Positions 22,292 to 33,817 of a stretch of DNA of 64,000 nt are shown here, in pieces. How positions within the stretch are numbered: the stretch's first letter is position 1; each line of letters starts with the position of its first letter. Origin of the DNA: Chrysoporthe austroafricana (taxonomy: Eukaryota > Ascomycota > Sordariomycetes > Diaporthales > Cryphonectriaceae); assembly GCA_001051155.2 (NCBI GenBank), contig JYIP02000006.1:3782001-3846000 (forward strand), in the 5' to 3' direction. A program made the translations under genes and the position numbers. Under the pieces are notes generated by a model. The model was not told the DNA's origin. It did not search any database and saw only the letters and a program-made list of their open reading frames with translations.

Positions 22292-23977
22292 GCCCCGGGC
22301 AGGTGCCAGCATACGGTCGGACCCCGTGCGCAGCCATCGCGAAGTTCGGTACCGAGCATCTGACAACCTTGACGAGGCTTCGGACGCGGGGGCTAGATAT
22401 GGTAACAAGCCCAACCGATGCTCTTGCGTTGGCGCCGGGCCAACTGACATCCGTCGCGGGCTACCCGTCGAGTGGGCGCTCTGCCTGGCTCCAGAGCCGT
22501 TGTCTGCGCCTTATTAGCACCGCCGGTCGAGGCGCGGGATATAGATTCGATCTGGAGGGCCAGCCGTTAGCGCAGGACGCCCACCTGACGCACGCCTCCA
22601 CAGATCTCTCACGGCCCCAGGTGCTGAGAATATAAACCAAGATCTTGCTGCGCCTGCTGTGTCACGTGGAGCGCTCAGACATACCGTCATGTCGGCCACC
22701 TGAGGAGCCGGCGTGCATGCGTCTCCGCGGCCTCGTCGCGGAGATGGTTTCCCTCTCGGGTCAGCGTTGGACATCTCGCTTCGCCTTCCTGAAACAAAAG
22801 CCCAACCTCGCCTGGCGGCCGGGCCACCCCCCTCCCAAATACCACGTGTCCACGCGACGCTCTGCGCTCGGCCCGCTCGACGACGCCCGCCTCGATAGTG
22901 ATGCAGATAAGCTCTCCCTCCACCCCTCCAACCCTCCGCGGAGACGAAGAAGTACCGGGCCAGGGGCCCGCTGGCCCCCTGGCTGTCCGATAGCGTCCTG
23001 CGCCGCGCTCGAAAGGGATGCTGTTCTTTGTGGGCGTCGAGAGCTTCCTGCTGCAGGAGGCGGCCTGCAGGGCCGAGAGGTGTTCGCTTGTTTGGTTCGC
23101 TTTGAGGGCCTAGTTGGCGCCATGTCCCCTGACTACATGCCGCCCCGTGGGTGAGGACAGACTAGTCGAGATCGCTTCCGCTCCCTAGGCTCGCACGCGC
23201 CGCTGCGGCCCGAGAGGCGAGAGGTGTCGTGCTCAAAGGCCGTCCTACTAGGAGGCCACTGCTGCCCCTCTGGGCCAAGACGGACGGCCCATAGAGAGGT
23301 CATGCACTGGAGGCGCCGGCCGGCGCTGGAGCTGGCAAAAGTCTTCTCGGCTGCAGCCTGCCCGAGGCGGCGCACACAAAGGAAGAGGGGCGTATTTTGG
23401 TGATAGGAACGTGGAACTCTGCCGGGCCGAGGAGGACAACAATGGCAATGCCCAGGGTGGTGACACAGGCCTAGACTTTGAGAGCGTGTTCCGCACTTTG
23501 CTGTTGTTATGATTAGGGTATCTCTAATGAGGCTTGTGGTTTATGATCAGCGTGGAAGACCTCTGATGGCAATGCTGCTGGCTGAAAGTGTAGGCAAGTA
23601 GATAGCCGTGTGACAGGGCGGCACTGCGCAGGTCATGTTGGGCTTAGTTGCTTGGTACCTGAGGCCGATCAGAACTGGTTCATCACATGCTTATCAGGAA
23701 ACGTAGTCATCAAATGCATAGGCCTTTTTTGGCCAGTATTCATCACAATGTTTCCAGATGCTCACAGTACTGCCATGCCGTGTACGTCCAGACGAGATAT
23801 CCCAATCCAGAAAGATCGCTGTTGAACCCTTCGATGCCCTCCAGCACCAACACCGCCTCATCACCCAGACCCGTCGGGCCAAGCAGGCGGCCGGACGTGC
23901 AGCCGGACGCGCATTCGACTCAACCCAGCCCAGCTGTTACACCTTCATCACGACACGGATATCAGCATCACTACCCA

Positions 23978-25682
23978 TCACCGGAAATTGTTCTCAAACC
24001 GCTTGAAGGTGTACCCAATGAACGGCAGCGTCATCTCGGGCGTCTCCTGCTGCTCAGGCGCAGCCTGCAGCGCCCCGGCGCCGGGGCTGTCGACGTTCAT
24101 CGCGCTCGCGGCCTGCCGCTCCAGATCCTCCGTCGGGAAGTACGCCGTGTCGATCTCCGAGGTGAGGCGCGGCTCGAACGGCGCGCGGAAGCGCCGCAGG
24201 TTATCGAAGTCCACGCCCGCGAAGAAGGGGTGCTGCTTGATCTCGTCGGCGCCGGCCCGGCCGAGGCGGGACTCGGAGTTGCAGACCAGGCTGCGGGAGG
24301 GGGTGTTAGACGGCTAGACAGGTGGGTAAGAAGGGCCAGGAAGCACCGGCTCGGACGTACCTCCTGATCAGGTGCTCGGAGGAGCGGCCGACGTGAACAT
24401 CGTTCGGGAAGTAGAGGCACTGCTGCCAGTTGACGATCTTTCGGTAGACGTCTTGCCTGTTCTCTGCACAGAAGGGCGGCCAGCCGACGAGGCACTCGAA
24501 CATGATCGTGCCTAGGGACCACTGTGATTCAGGCCGTTTAGTACTTTCACCCATCTTGGTAGATTTCGCGTTCAGAGGATCCTCACCCAGTCACAGCCAA
24601 ACGAGTACCCCTGCCCTGTCAGAATTTCAGGAGCGATATAATCAGGCGTCCCGACCGCCGAGTACGCCATCAGCCGCCTTGACTTCCTCCACTCGTTGAT
24701 CTGTGCCCGATTGCTGACCGTCAGGCTGATCTGATCGATATTGACGGAGTAACGGTTTGGGTTCAGAGAGTTGCGCGACGGCACGTCGCCGCCGCCGTTC
24801 AGCAGCTGGTGATAGTAGTTACTATCATGCAATTTCCGGAACCCCGTCGACAGACCAAAGTCCGTGAGTTTGACGTGCCCTCCACGATCCAACAGAATGT
24901 TGTCTGGCTTTATGTCCCTGATGAAAGCGTCAGCACACGCTGGTCCCGAGCGAGGTCGACAGGGGTCCTACCTGTGAATGAACTCGAGCTTGTGGACAGC
25001 TTCGATGGCCATGATGATCTCCGCGATGTAGAACCTGGTGATGTCTTCACTGAAGATGTCGTACTTGATCAACATCGTCATGAGATCCCCTCCCGGCAGA
25101 AACTCCATCAGCATGTACAGGAACTTGGTGTCCTGGAACGTCGTATAGAGCTTCACGACCCAAGGACTATCAGACTCGGCCAGGATGTCTCGCTCCGCCC
25201 GGACCCTGGCGACCTGGTCGCCAGCTATCATCTGGGTCTTGACGAGCGACTTGAGGGCATAGATCTTCGCATCGGTCTTCTTGCGGACCAGTTTCACCTC
25301 TCCGAACGCTCCCTTCCCGATGAGTTTGATGACCTCATAGTCGTCGGCCTTGTTCCGTGTCCTCAGGAACCGCAGATACTTGGCCTCTTGCCTTCCTGCC
25401 CCGGTCCACAGCGCCTCCTGGCTGACCCTGGGGTCCCTCAGGCGATGCTCCAGCTCACTCTGCCTGCACATGTGCGCATCTCAGCGGGGCCTGTTCACTC
25501 ATACAGAAGTTCCTCACGACGCTCACCGGGACTGACCTCGAATTGCGCTCACGAGCCCTCTTGACGCTGTCTTTAAAGAAGTCTGCGGCCAGTTGAGAGC
25601 ATTTCGTCCTGTTCTGACGAGCCCGCGGACCGTAACGATCCGGATCGCGCTCAGGCGCTTGGACGAACTCCGCCACGGACAT
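23978..25682 (-). CDS. short NDR-family (COT1/Cbk1-like) Ser/Thr kinase
   Basis: Five exons (25682-25537, 25463-24972, 24917-24587, 24521-24361, 24290-23978) give 480 aa. All joins restore conserved COT1-type sequence. The N-terminus has the Mob-binding basic region ([20 protein letters not shown]). The kinase follows: GKGAFGEV at 98-105, K120, HRDIKPDN with D214, DFG at 232-234, activation loop [14 protein letters not shown], and hydrophobic motif FIGYTFKRF near the end. NDR kinases act with MOB2 in hyphal polarity and septation. Known COT1 proteins carry a long Gln/Pro-rich N-terminal extension (Neurospora COT1 is about 620 aa), which is absent here. A TATA box only about 40 bp upstream of the ATG argues that the short form is genuine. 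It is probably a divergent paralogue; a second full-length gene elsewhere is expected. Confidence 0.9.
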
Positions 25683-25720
25683 CGGATGGGAGGTTGGAGT
25701 AGAGCCCCAGGTAGTTCGGC

Positions 25721-25727
25721 CTTTATA
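25721..25727 (-). promoter_or_regulatory. TATA box of the NDR kinase gene
   Basis: The minus strand reads TATAAAG about 40 bp before the ATG at 25682, implying a very short 5' leader and fixing the N-terminus. Confidence 0.6.
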
Positions 25728-27277
25728 CTCGTCCGATCAGATTTGGCTTCCGGGATTCTCTGGACAGGTAACGAATGGCTGCGGAAGAGACAGACAATTG
25801 GGGGAAAGCATAAATGGTATAACGAGAGAAAGTCATACGACGTCGCAAGGCAGGGAGGAAATCGTTCGTTGCATGAGCGTGGTTTTGAGTTCCCGGCAGG
25901 GGACCGCCGGGCGCTGCTTTTGATCGCCGTGGAGATGGGCGAGGAGGGGTTGGCTCAGACGTCTCTCCTAACCTCAGCAATGTTACTGGTGCTGCTGCCC
26001 TCAAGGGCTGGAGAAGGCAAGCCATGCATTGTGCGCCGGCGACCTGAGACAAGACTCGATTTCATGCTGCGAGCACTACCTGCCTAGCCCGCCCACACCA
26101 GACAGCCCAGACAGTCCAGACGGCCTGACACGGCTAGCCACGCCGCCAGCATAGCTGCCAGTATAGCACTCAGCACCCAGCAGATGGTGTCTTGCCTGGA
26201 ACTCTAGCGCGCCAGTCCATCAGTCAACACTCACCAGCCGTCTGTGGCTGGAATGTCCCGGTCTGCCAGGTCGGGCTGGACAGACGCGTCCCTGAGACTG
26301 CTATTGGAGCTAGCAGAGTCAGGACGCATAGGCTGGAGGTATTGCTGCCCCAGCCAAGACTTCGGGGTTGGGGTCGTCGACTCAGAGCACAGGAGCCTGA
26401 CAGGCAGGCGCCTTGGGTCACATTCATCTATGTCAGCAGAATTAGCAAAATCACCTCTTGAAGTTGGCCACCTGGTGCTAGTGTACAGGAGTTGCAATAA
26501 GCCCTCCATTTCTAGACATGTGAGAGGACACGCTTAGTAGTGTGATAGATATGTACGTAGATAACAGGGAGGCCCACTTCCCTCTGTTGGTAAGGCGGGC
26601 CCTGCGGCCTCCCTTACTTGGTGCTAGCAGTGTCCCACCTGCCCGGGCTCGTACCGCCTCTGCCCCCCAGTGCCCCAACAGCGTGGCAAGGTGAGGAGGC
26701 CCCAGGCACCCCAGGCGCTACTGAGTACTGTAGCTGTTTGCTCCAACCCTCATGATCCGCCGTGGCCTTGACCTTGACCGCAATACTGCTTGATGTCTCA
26801 AAAGCTGTCTAGCTGTGTCCAAAGAGAACCTTGTCGTCCTTGTTGTCCTCGTTGCCCTCGACACCCATCTAGACCTCTCTTGTCGTGAGGGGGCTCGAGA
26901 CCACAGGCCAATAAAGCTGCATCCGGAGCACTGTTGCTGGAATCCTCCAGGGGACCGGGGCTGCCAGGAAGGTCTCATGCACAGGTGCCCACAAGGGCCA
27001 ACCCCTGGAGCTGCGAATGACGGCATCCTCTCTGGCAACCTCACGTCCACCCTCTCGGCCCTCCCTCCCAAAGACCTCTCACATCACGACGACAAGCCGC
27101 TTTCTGCCTCAACCGCCGGCTTTACATCAACACCACAGCTCATCTCTCACCTGACCTGACAGGCGGCCTCCTCGCCAACAGCTCCATCAGCTCCCTCATC
27201 ACCACCACCCCATCATTCTGCCGCCGTCAGAGCGGTCGTGATCCCAGCGGGAGATAGGTCCTCCCGCAGAAGACGCC
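25728..27277. other. intergenic region between divergent NDR kinase and GID7 genes
   Basis: No gene is recognised. It contains CCAGACAG-type short direct repeats near 26097-26130 and a TACTGAGTACTGTA palindromic motif near 26710. The right part, with pyrimidine/CA-rich sequence from about 27050, looks like the promoter and leader of GID7. Confidence 0.5.
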
Positions 27278-29793
27278 GTGGCGGAACGAAGTCGCCGTTC
27301 GAACACGCCCCCCATATATACCCATCTCAGCCCCGACGACCCATCCACCTCGCAGACCCCTCGCCCTTCTTCCAGCACTGTCCTCTCTGCCCCATCCGAC
27401 TCCCCAGCCGTTGCTGCCCACCAGCCGCAGCGGCAGCAGCAGCAGCAGCAGCAGCAACAGCACGACAATCACGACGCAAGCGACCGGTACAACGAGACGG
27501 GCCTGCCGGATCCGACCCAAGAGCAGACGGCCGCGATACAGAGCGCTTCCACCACCTCCACCGCTGTTCCCCGTCAGCTGCTCGGACGGAGGCAGCGGAC
27601 AAGCTTCGAGGAGGACCAGGAGCGCTTGGCACAGGACACCTCGAGCTCCCCCGCAGCCGACTTCCCGAGTGACTCGCGGAGACCTAAACGTAGGCGCAGA
27701 GGCAGCATGTCAACTGAAGGAGATGGAGAGGCAAGTTCAAATGGAACATCCAGAGGGCTCAACAGCGGCTCGCGGGCACCACAGAGGTCTTTCCAGGGCG
27801 CGGCGACTAATGGAACACACAAGGCCTCGAGCTCCTCCGTGAATGGGTCGTCCCTGCAGAATGGCAAACAGCAGTCCCGCGAAGTCGCCCCTACGACTCC
27901 CTACTTCGGCCACAACCGAGAAGAGGTCACGCGCATCCTGATACAAGCTCTTTCTGACATGGGCTACCACTCGGCCGCCCAGAGTGTCAGCAAGGACAGT
28001 GGTTACGAGCTGGAGAGCCCGACCGTCGCGGCTTTTAGGTCCGCAGTAATAAACGGCTCGTGGACGGAGGCGGAGCAGTTCCTCTTTGGTGCCGCCCTTG
28101 CTGCGGATTCCCAGGATGGGTCCGGCAACGGCCTGGTCCTGACGGAAGGGTCTGATCGGGACGCCATGAGGTTCTGCATACGGCAACAGAAGTATCTCGA
28201 GCTTCTGGAGCTCAGGGATTACAGGCAGGCCTTATCCGTACTGCGGACTGAATTAACCCCGTTGAACCAGGACGCGCAAAAGCTGCACTTCCTCTCCTCG
28301 CTTCTCATGTGCCAGTCTGCAGAGGACGTCAAGGCAAAGGCGGAGTGGGACGGCGCCCAAGGGGAATCCAGACATCATTTACTCTCAAGCCTCTCAAGTA
28401 CGCTCAAGACCCGGGTTCTGTCCTTGCCAGGCATGTCGGGTCGACGTTGCTGACTTTTGATGTTAGAATGCATATCACCTTCTGTCATGCTTCCTGAGCA
28501 TCGATTGGCAGTGCTTTTGCAACAGGTTAAAGACAGGCAAATAGACTCCTGCAAGTGGCATACCAGTGCAGGCTCCCCGTCCTTGTACTCGGACCACGCC
28601 TGTGATCCAAGCTTCTTTCCGAATGAAGTCTTACACGAGCTGGACCAACCGGGCGAGGTTTGGCAGATCCGTTTCTCAAATGATGGCAAGCGACTGGCCA
28701 GTTGTGGCGCCGACAAGTACATCTACATTTGGGACATGGCTACGTTCGACCTTATCTTCAAGCTGGGTCATGAGCACAGGGAGCCCAGAGGTGAGGAGCC
28801 TATGGACGAGGGCGTTGGTGATCTTGCGTGGAGTCCGGATGACAGTATGCTGGTAGCATGCGAAAGGGATAAGTGTGCCAGTATATGGGATTTGAAGGTC
28901 AGAAAACCTCGACCTGCAACCCCCCCCCCTCAAGTGAAATTCGAGCAGTCAAGCTGACAGTCTATACGCAGACCGGGACTCTCATTCAGCGAACTAAGAG
29001 GCTGAGCGAACCGGTCAGCAGTTGCGTATGGGCTCCTGATGGCTCATCCTTCATCCTTGGGAGCTTTGACAAGGCTCACGCGATATGCACATGGAGCGCT
29101 AAGGGCGAGCAGCTCCACACGTGGACGAAAAAGTTTCGGGTCGGCGACCTGGCAATTTCTCCGGATGGTCGCTGGTTGGTTGCCGCAGACGACCAGCATG
29201 CCCTCCACGTCTATGATTGCCAGACCAGGGAGCTGAGGTATGATTTGGATCTATCGTGCCGCGGAACTTCGATCCGCGTCTCGAGGGATTCAAAATATCT
29301 CCTAGTCAACAAAGAAGACGCCGTGGCTCAGCTCATCAATATCGGTACTAGGAGTACGGTGCAAAAATACACGGGCCATCTCGGCGGTGACTTCACGATC
29401 AGGAGTGATCTTGGCGGTGCGAATGAGAGCTTCGTTATCAGCGGCTCCGAAGGTGAGTACATCTTGCTAGCCCCCTTCCACATATGTCATAGTAATAACC
29501 GACTGACCGTCATAGATGGCGCCGTCTTTATCTGGCACATGTTTAGCGGCCATTTTGTGGAAAAGCTCGATGCCCACCGGCCTCGATGCAATGCTGTAGA
29601 TTGGAGCCCAACTGATCCATGTCTGTGGGCATCTGCTGGAGATGATGCCAAGATCAAACTGTGAGTTGTGCTTCTAGGCTCCAAGGGTGATGAGCTCTTT
29701 GCTAATGAATCGTACAGATGGTCAAACAAGGACCGCAAGCAGAGCCTCGCGTCAAATCTGCGGCGCAGCTCAAGACGGACAGGAGATGACTAG
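27278..29793 (+). CDS. GID7: GID/CTLH ubiquitin ligase subunit GID7 (WDR26-type)
   Basis: Five exons (27278-28397, 28467-28897, 28972-29452, 29516-29660, 29718-29793) give 750 aa. The N-terminal ~200 residues are disordered and contain a poly-Gln run and a basic KRRRRG patch. LisH starts at about residue 211 (REEVTRILIQALSDMGYHSAAQ), followed by CTLH (AAFRSAVINGSWTEAEQFLF). From about 434 come WD40 blades (IYIWDMATF, CASIWDLK, AVFIWHMFSG, ASAGDDAKIKLW). In yeast Gid7 drives higher-order assembly of the GID E3 that degrades gluconeogenic enzymes; WDR26 is the animal counterpart. The first splice gives SKCISPSVMLPEHR, conserved in the family. The second intron contains a C10 tract. The C-terminus after the last blade is short and basic. 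Confidence 0.92.
27432..27455 (+). repeat. CAG trinucleotide repeat encoding poly-Gln in GID7
   Basis: About eight CAG codons in a row, followed by CAACAG, lie in the disordered N-terminal region. This is a likely site of length variation. Confidence 0.85.
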
Positions 29794-31242
29794 GGCGGAT
29801 TTTGCAGCTCTGTCATGTCGCATTCGGCGCTTCGAGTTTCTAGGCCTCTCAATTCGATGTCTTCAAATCCATCGGCCAAGGGCATGGACAGGACTGTCCC
29901 GGCAGTTCCTCCTCGCCTCCAAAATACAGTCCGGCGCCTCATGCCAAGAACGCCGCCCTAGCTCCAGCCCCAGTATTTGAGTGCTCTGAATGGCATATCG
30001 CACTAATATCGAAGCCAAAGGAGAATCGTCGATGAAATACCAGCACAGCCCTCCATTATTCAATTTTGAATTCTCATGATGCATTAGTCAACACTACGGA
30101 AATAATGATATATACTTGCACTGGCACTGGCGCTTGGAAGACGGGCGGAGACATACATACCAGGAGTACAGGGGATTTGAGGAACCATGATTCACCCCCC
30201 CCCCCCAATCCCATTGAAAAAGAATCGCCGGCGTTCCTCATCATCCAAGTGGATGTCGGCTTGCGAACAGACCTCATTATGGAGAGATGCGATGGCGGCG
30301 GTATTCTGACGGACGAGCTCGACGGTGCTCGGACCATTCGCGAGGGAGATCATCCTCGACTCGGCGACATCAAGCGTCGCACTCTCCTACGACCTGTAGC
30401 TTCGCCGTCAAGATATAGGGACAGACGAGACCAAACCACCACACTTATCACCCAAAACAAGATTTACAAAATTTGGGGCCTGGTGCATTGCGTTCTAGCG
30501 AGGCAAGGGCGATGTGATCACTGGCTGCATACCATGCGCGTTTGGGCACTGTATACTCAGAGAGAGCCTTGCTCGACCCATGAGGCGACCGAATGTGACC
30601 AGGCAGCTAATAATAAAGACGGCCGTTGAGTGCGTCGCCTCTGACGAGGCCGTCTGACGGCGGAGGCCGTTGAAGAACGCGCTGGTGAGGTTGTGAGTCA
30701 GAGGTACCAATGTATACATAACCCTACTGAGTAGTACGCGTACCCCTTATCGGGCTGGGCGAGACACCAGCCACAGTGGCTTCCAGAGCAGTCCAGCGAC
30801 CCAACGACCCAACGAGTCAACGAGCCTGCGACCCAGATTTATCCATGCCCAACGCCCCGGCAGCTCTGAGGCAGTTTATAGTTAGATCCGTACGTCAACG
30901 CCGCTAGTAGACTGACTGCACCTGTGACCGCCCGTTGCACCCTGAACGCCAGCTTCAGTTCAACAACTACTCACATTTATCTCAGAGGCGCACTGCAGCG
31001 ATCCTGTCGACCACTCTGCTCATCACATACCTCCTCCGTCCTTTCTGACATCCTGACAGGACATAGCTGCATCTGACGGTGAGAGGCAAGCTTAAGAGAG
31101 GCCCCTCCCCCGCCCTTGAAACGCTGACAGCTTTCAACGCAACCCGTGGATACACCACTTCTGACCTCCCCAACATCGTCACGTCAACCTCAGCCACGCT
31201 CACTGCTGTCGCGATCGACCCAGCACGCCGTCATCACCCACC
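29794..31242. other. intergenic region; includes VPS1 promoter
   Basis: No gene is recognised. It has a C12 tract at about 30195-30206, and a GTAC-rich palindromic cluster near 30715-30745 (TACTGAGTAGTACGCGTACCC). The VPS1 leader is CA-rich and ends in CACCCACC before the ATG at 31243. Confidence 0.5.
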
Positions 31243-33817
31243 ATGTCTTCTGGCAGCCTTGCTCAGCCGGGTGGCATCTCTGATCCTGCTCTTATCACGT
31301 ACGTCTCCCCTGTTGCGCAAACACCACCATACATCCGCACCACAGCTGCCACCGTCGACCAAAATAATGGCCTGGCAGAAGTTTCTCGCGGGCAGGAGAC
31401 AGAGTTCTGTCCCGGCCAGAAGGGGCTCGGTCGCGTCTGAGGACAGCGCCGCGCTCGAGTCTGAGAGGGCTGTTGCACCTGCGACACCCCCTGACGAGAA
31501 CAGCGCCCAACCTCGTCCATCGACAGGCCGGGACGGCGCTCCACCGTCACGCGCCACCGCTCCTTCAGCCCTCGGCGACGAGGATGCCGTCCAGGACGCA
31601 GAGCTAATGCTTTCGAAAATCAGGCTCGTGAACAAGCTGCAAGATGTCTTCACAACTGTAGGCGTCAACAACCCGATCGACCTTCCCCAAATCGTCGTCG
31701 TCGGCAGTCAGTCTAGCGGAAAGAGTTCGGTGCTGGAGAACATCGTGGGCAGAGATTTGTACGTCAAGGCTCCGACCACCTCACCTTCGAGCACATCGCG
31801 GTCAGGGTCCGGGAGGGGGTACTGACAACCTGTTACAGCCTACCTCGAGGCTCAGGTATCGTGACCAGACGGCCCCTCGTCTTGCAGCTGATCAACCGAG
31901 TCGCCACCGGAGAGACCAACGGCACGAGCGAAGACATCGAGAACAGCACCGACAAGGCTGCGAACGCTGACGAGTGGGGCGAGTTCCTTCACATCCCGGG
32001 GCAGAAGTTCTACGACTTCAACAAGATACGGGATGAAATTAGCAGGGAGACCGAGGCCAAGGTCGGCCGGAACGCCGGCATCTCGCCCGCTCCCATCAAC
32101 CTGCGCATATACTCCCCGAACGTCCTCACTTTGACCCTCGTCGATCTGCCCGGTCTGACCCGTGTGCCTGTCGGCGACCAGCCGCGCGACATCGAGAGAC
32201 AGATCAAGGACATGATCCTGAAGTATATCACCAAATCCAACGCTATCATCTTGGCCGTGACTGCGGCGAATATCGATCTGGCAAACTCGGATGGTCTCAA
32301 GCTGGCACGTGAGGTCGACCCCGAGGGTCAGAGGACGATCGGTGTTCTGACAAAGGTCGACCTGATGGACGAGGGAACGGATGTGGTGGACATCTTGGCA
32401 GGCCGCATCATTCCCCTGCGAATGGGATACGTGCCCGTCGTGAACCGCGGTCAGAGGGACATCGACAACAAGAAGCCCATCAACGCTTCGCTGGAGGCGG
32501 AGCGTGCGTTCTTTGACAACCACAAGGCCTATCGGAACAAGAGCTCGTACTGCGGTACACCCTACCTGGCACGCAAGCTCAACCTAATTTTGATGATGCA
32601 TATCAAGCAGACCCTGCCCGACATCAAGGCCAGGATCGCGAGCTCTCTGCAAAAGTACTCTCAAGAGCTGGAGAGCCTGGGGCCTTCGTTGCTCGGCAAC
32701 AGCGCCAACATTGTCATGAACATCATCATGGAGTTTACAAGCGAGTGGCGGACAGTTCTGGACGGCAACAACAACGAGCTCTCCAGCACCGAGCTCTCCG
32801 GAGGAGCGCGTATCAGCTTCGTCTTCCACGAGCTGTACTCCAACGGTGTCAAGGCTATTGACCCCTTCGACCAGGTTAAGGACGAGCAAATCCGTACATA
32901 TCTTTACAATGCCTCGGGTCCCTCTCCTGCACTCTTCGTCGGCACCACCGCTTTCGAGGTGATCGTCAAGCAGCAGATCAAGCGGTTGGAGGAGCCGAGC
33001 CTGAAGTGTGTCTCTCTGGTCTACGACGAGCTCGTCCGCATCCTCACGCAACTGCTCACCAAGCAGCTCTACCGCCGCTACCCGACGCTCAAGGAGAAGA
33101 TGCACGCGACCGTGATCGGGTTCTTCAAGAAGGCCATGGAGCCAACCAACAAGCTGGTCAAGGACCTAGTATCCATGGAGGTCTGCTACATCAACACCGG
33201 CCACCCCGACTTCTTGAACGGCCACCGCGCAATGGCCATCGTCAACGAGCGCCACAACCCGAAGCCCGTGCCAGTCGATCCCAAGACCGGCAAGCCTCTG
33301 TCATCGACGCCTGCCCGCGCCGCCAGCCCGAGCCTGACCGACAGCAACCTGAACAATGAGGGCAGCGGGTTCTTTGGCAGCTTCTTCGCGGCCAAGAACA
33401 AGAAGAAGGCGGCGGCCATGGAGCCCCCGCCACCATCGCTGAAGGCTTCCGGGACTCTGTCCGACCGAGAGGCGATGGAGGTCGAGGTCATAAAACTGCT
33501 GATCTCCTCGTACTTCAACATCGTGAAGAGGACCATGATTGACATGGTGCCCAAGGCCATCATGCTGAACCTTGTCCAGTATGTACACACACACTTGCAC
33601 ATCCCGCGCTAGGATTTAGACCGTCCTTACTAACCCGGGCTTTGATAGGTTTACCAAGGACACAATGCAGCCGGAGCTCATGGCGAACATGTACCGCCAG
33701 AGCGAGATGGATGAACTCCTTAAGGAGAGCGACTACACAATCCGCCGAAGGAAGGAGTGCCAGCAGATGGTCGAGTCGCTGTCGCGGGCCTCCGAGATTG
33801 TTAGCCAAGTCCAGTAG
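31243..33817 (+). CDS. VPS1: dynamin-like GTPase VPS1
   Basis: VPS1 is a large GTPase for vacuolar/endosomal sorting and peroxisome fission. The preferred model has four exons (31243-31298, 31624-31758, 31839-33578, 33649-33817) giving 699 aa, the usual length. It begins [19 protein letters not shown] and joins LVNKLQDVF as in other VPS1 proteins. G1 GSQSSGKS is at residues 46-53; DLPG (G3) and TKVD (G4) are intact; the dynamin middle domain follows; and the GED ends [19 protein letters not shown]. The last intron has an ideal branch site (TTACTAAC). The first intron is unusually long (325 nt). From about 31364 it carries a second ATG in good context, open and in frame with exon 2, so an alternative N-terminus is possible. 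Function is certain; the N-terminus less so. Confidence 0.95.

Larger units (their letters stand above)
16986..23977. other. 7-kb region with no convincing protein gene
   Basis: Open frames on both strands overlap one another (for example 19236-19745 minus, 20774-21199 plus, 22645-23154 plus). They have Arg/Pro/Ser/Gly-rich composition, no domain and no recognisable intron-exon logic. What can be seen: a GACCCA hexamer repeat, clusters of GTAC palindromes (17815-17890, 18765-18795, 19775-19805), G10-type tracts near 18104 and 18332, and a strong inverted repeat at 22212-22291. A non-coding RNA or a small orphan gene could be missed here. Confidence 0.5.

Noticed and set aside
23978..33817. 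NDR kinase, GID7 and VPS1 as a functional cluster
   Set aside because: Different strands, separate promoters and unrelated pathways; adjacency alone is not evidence.
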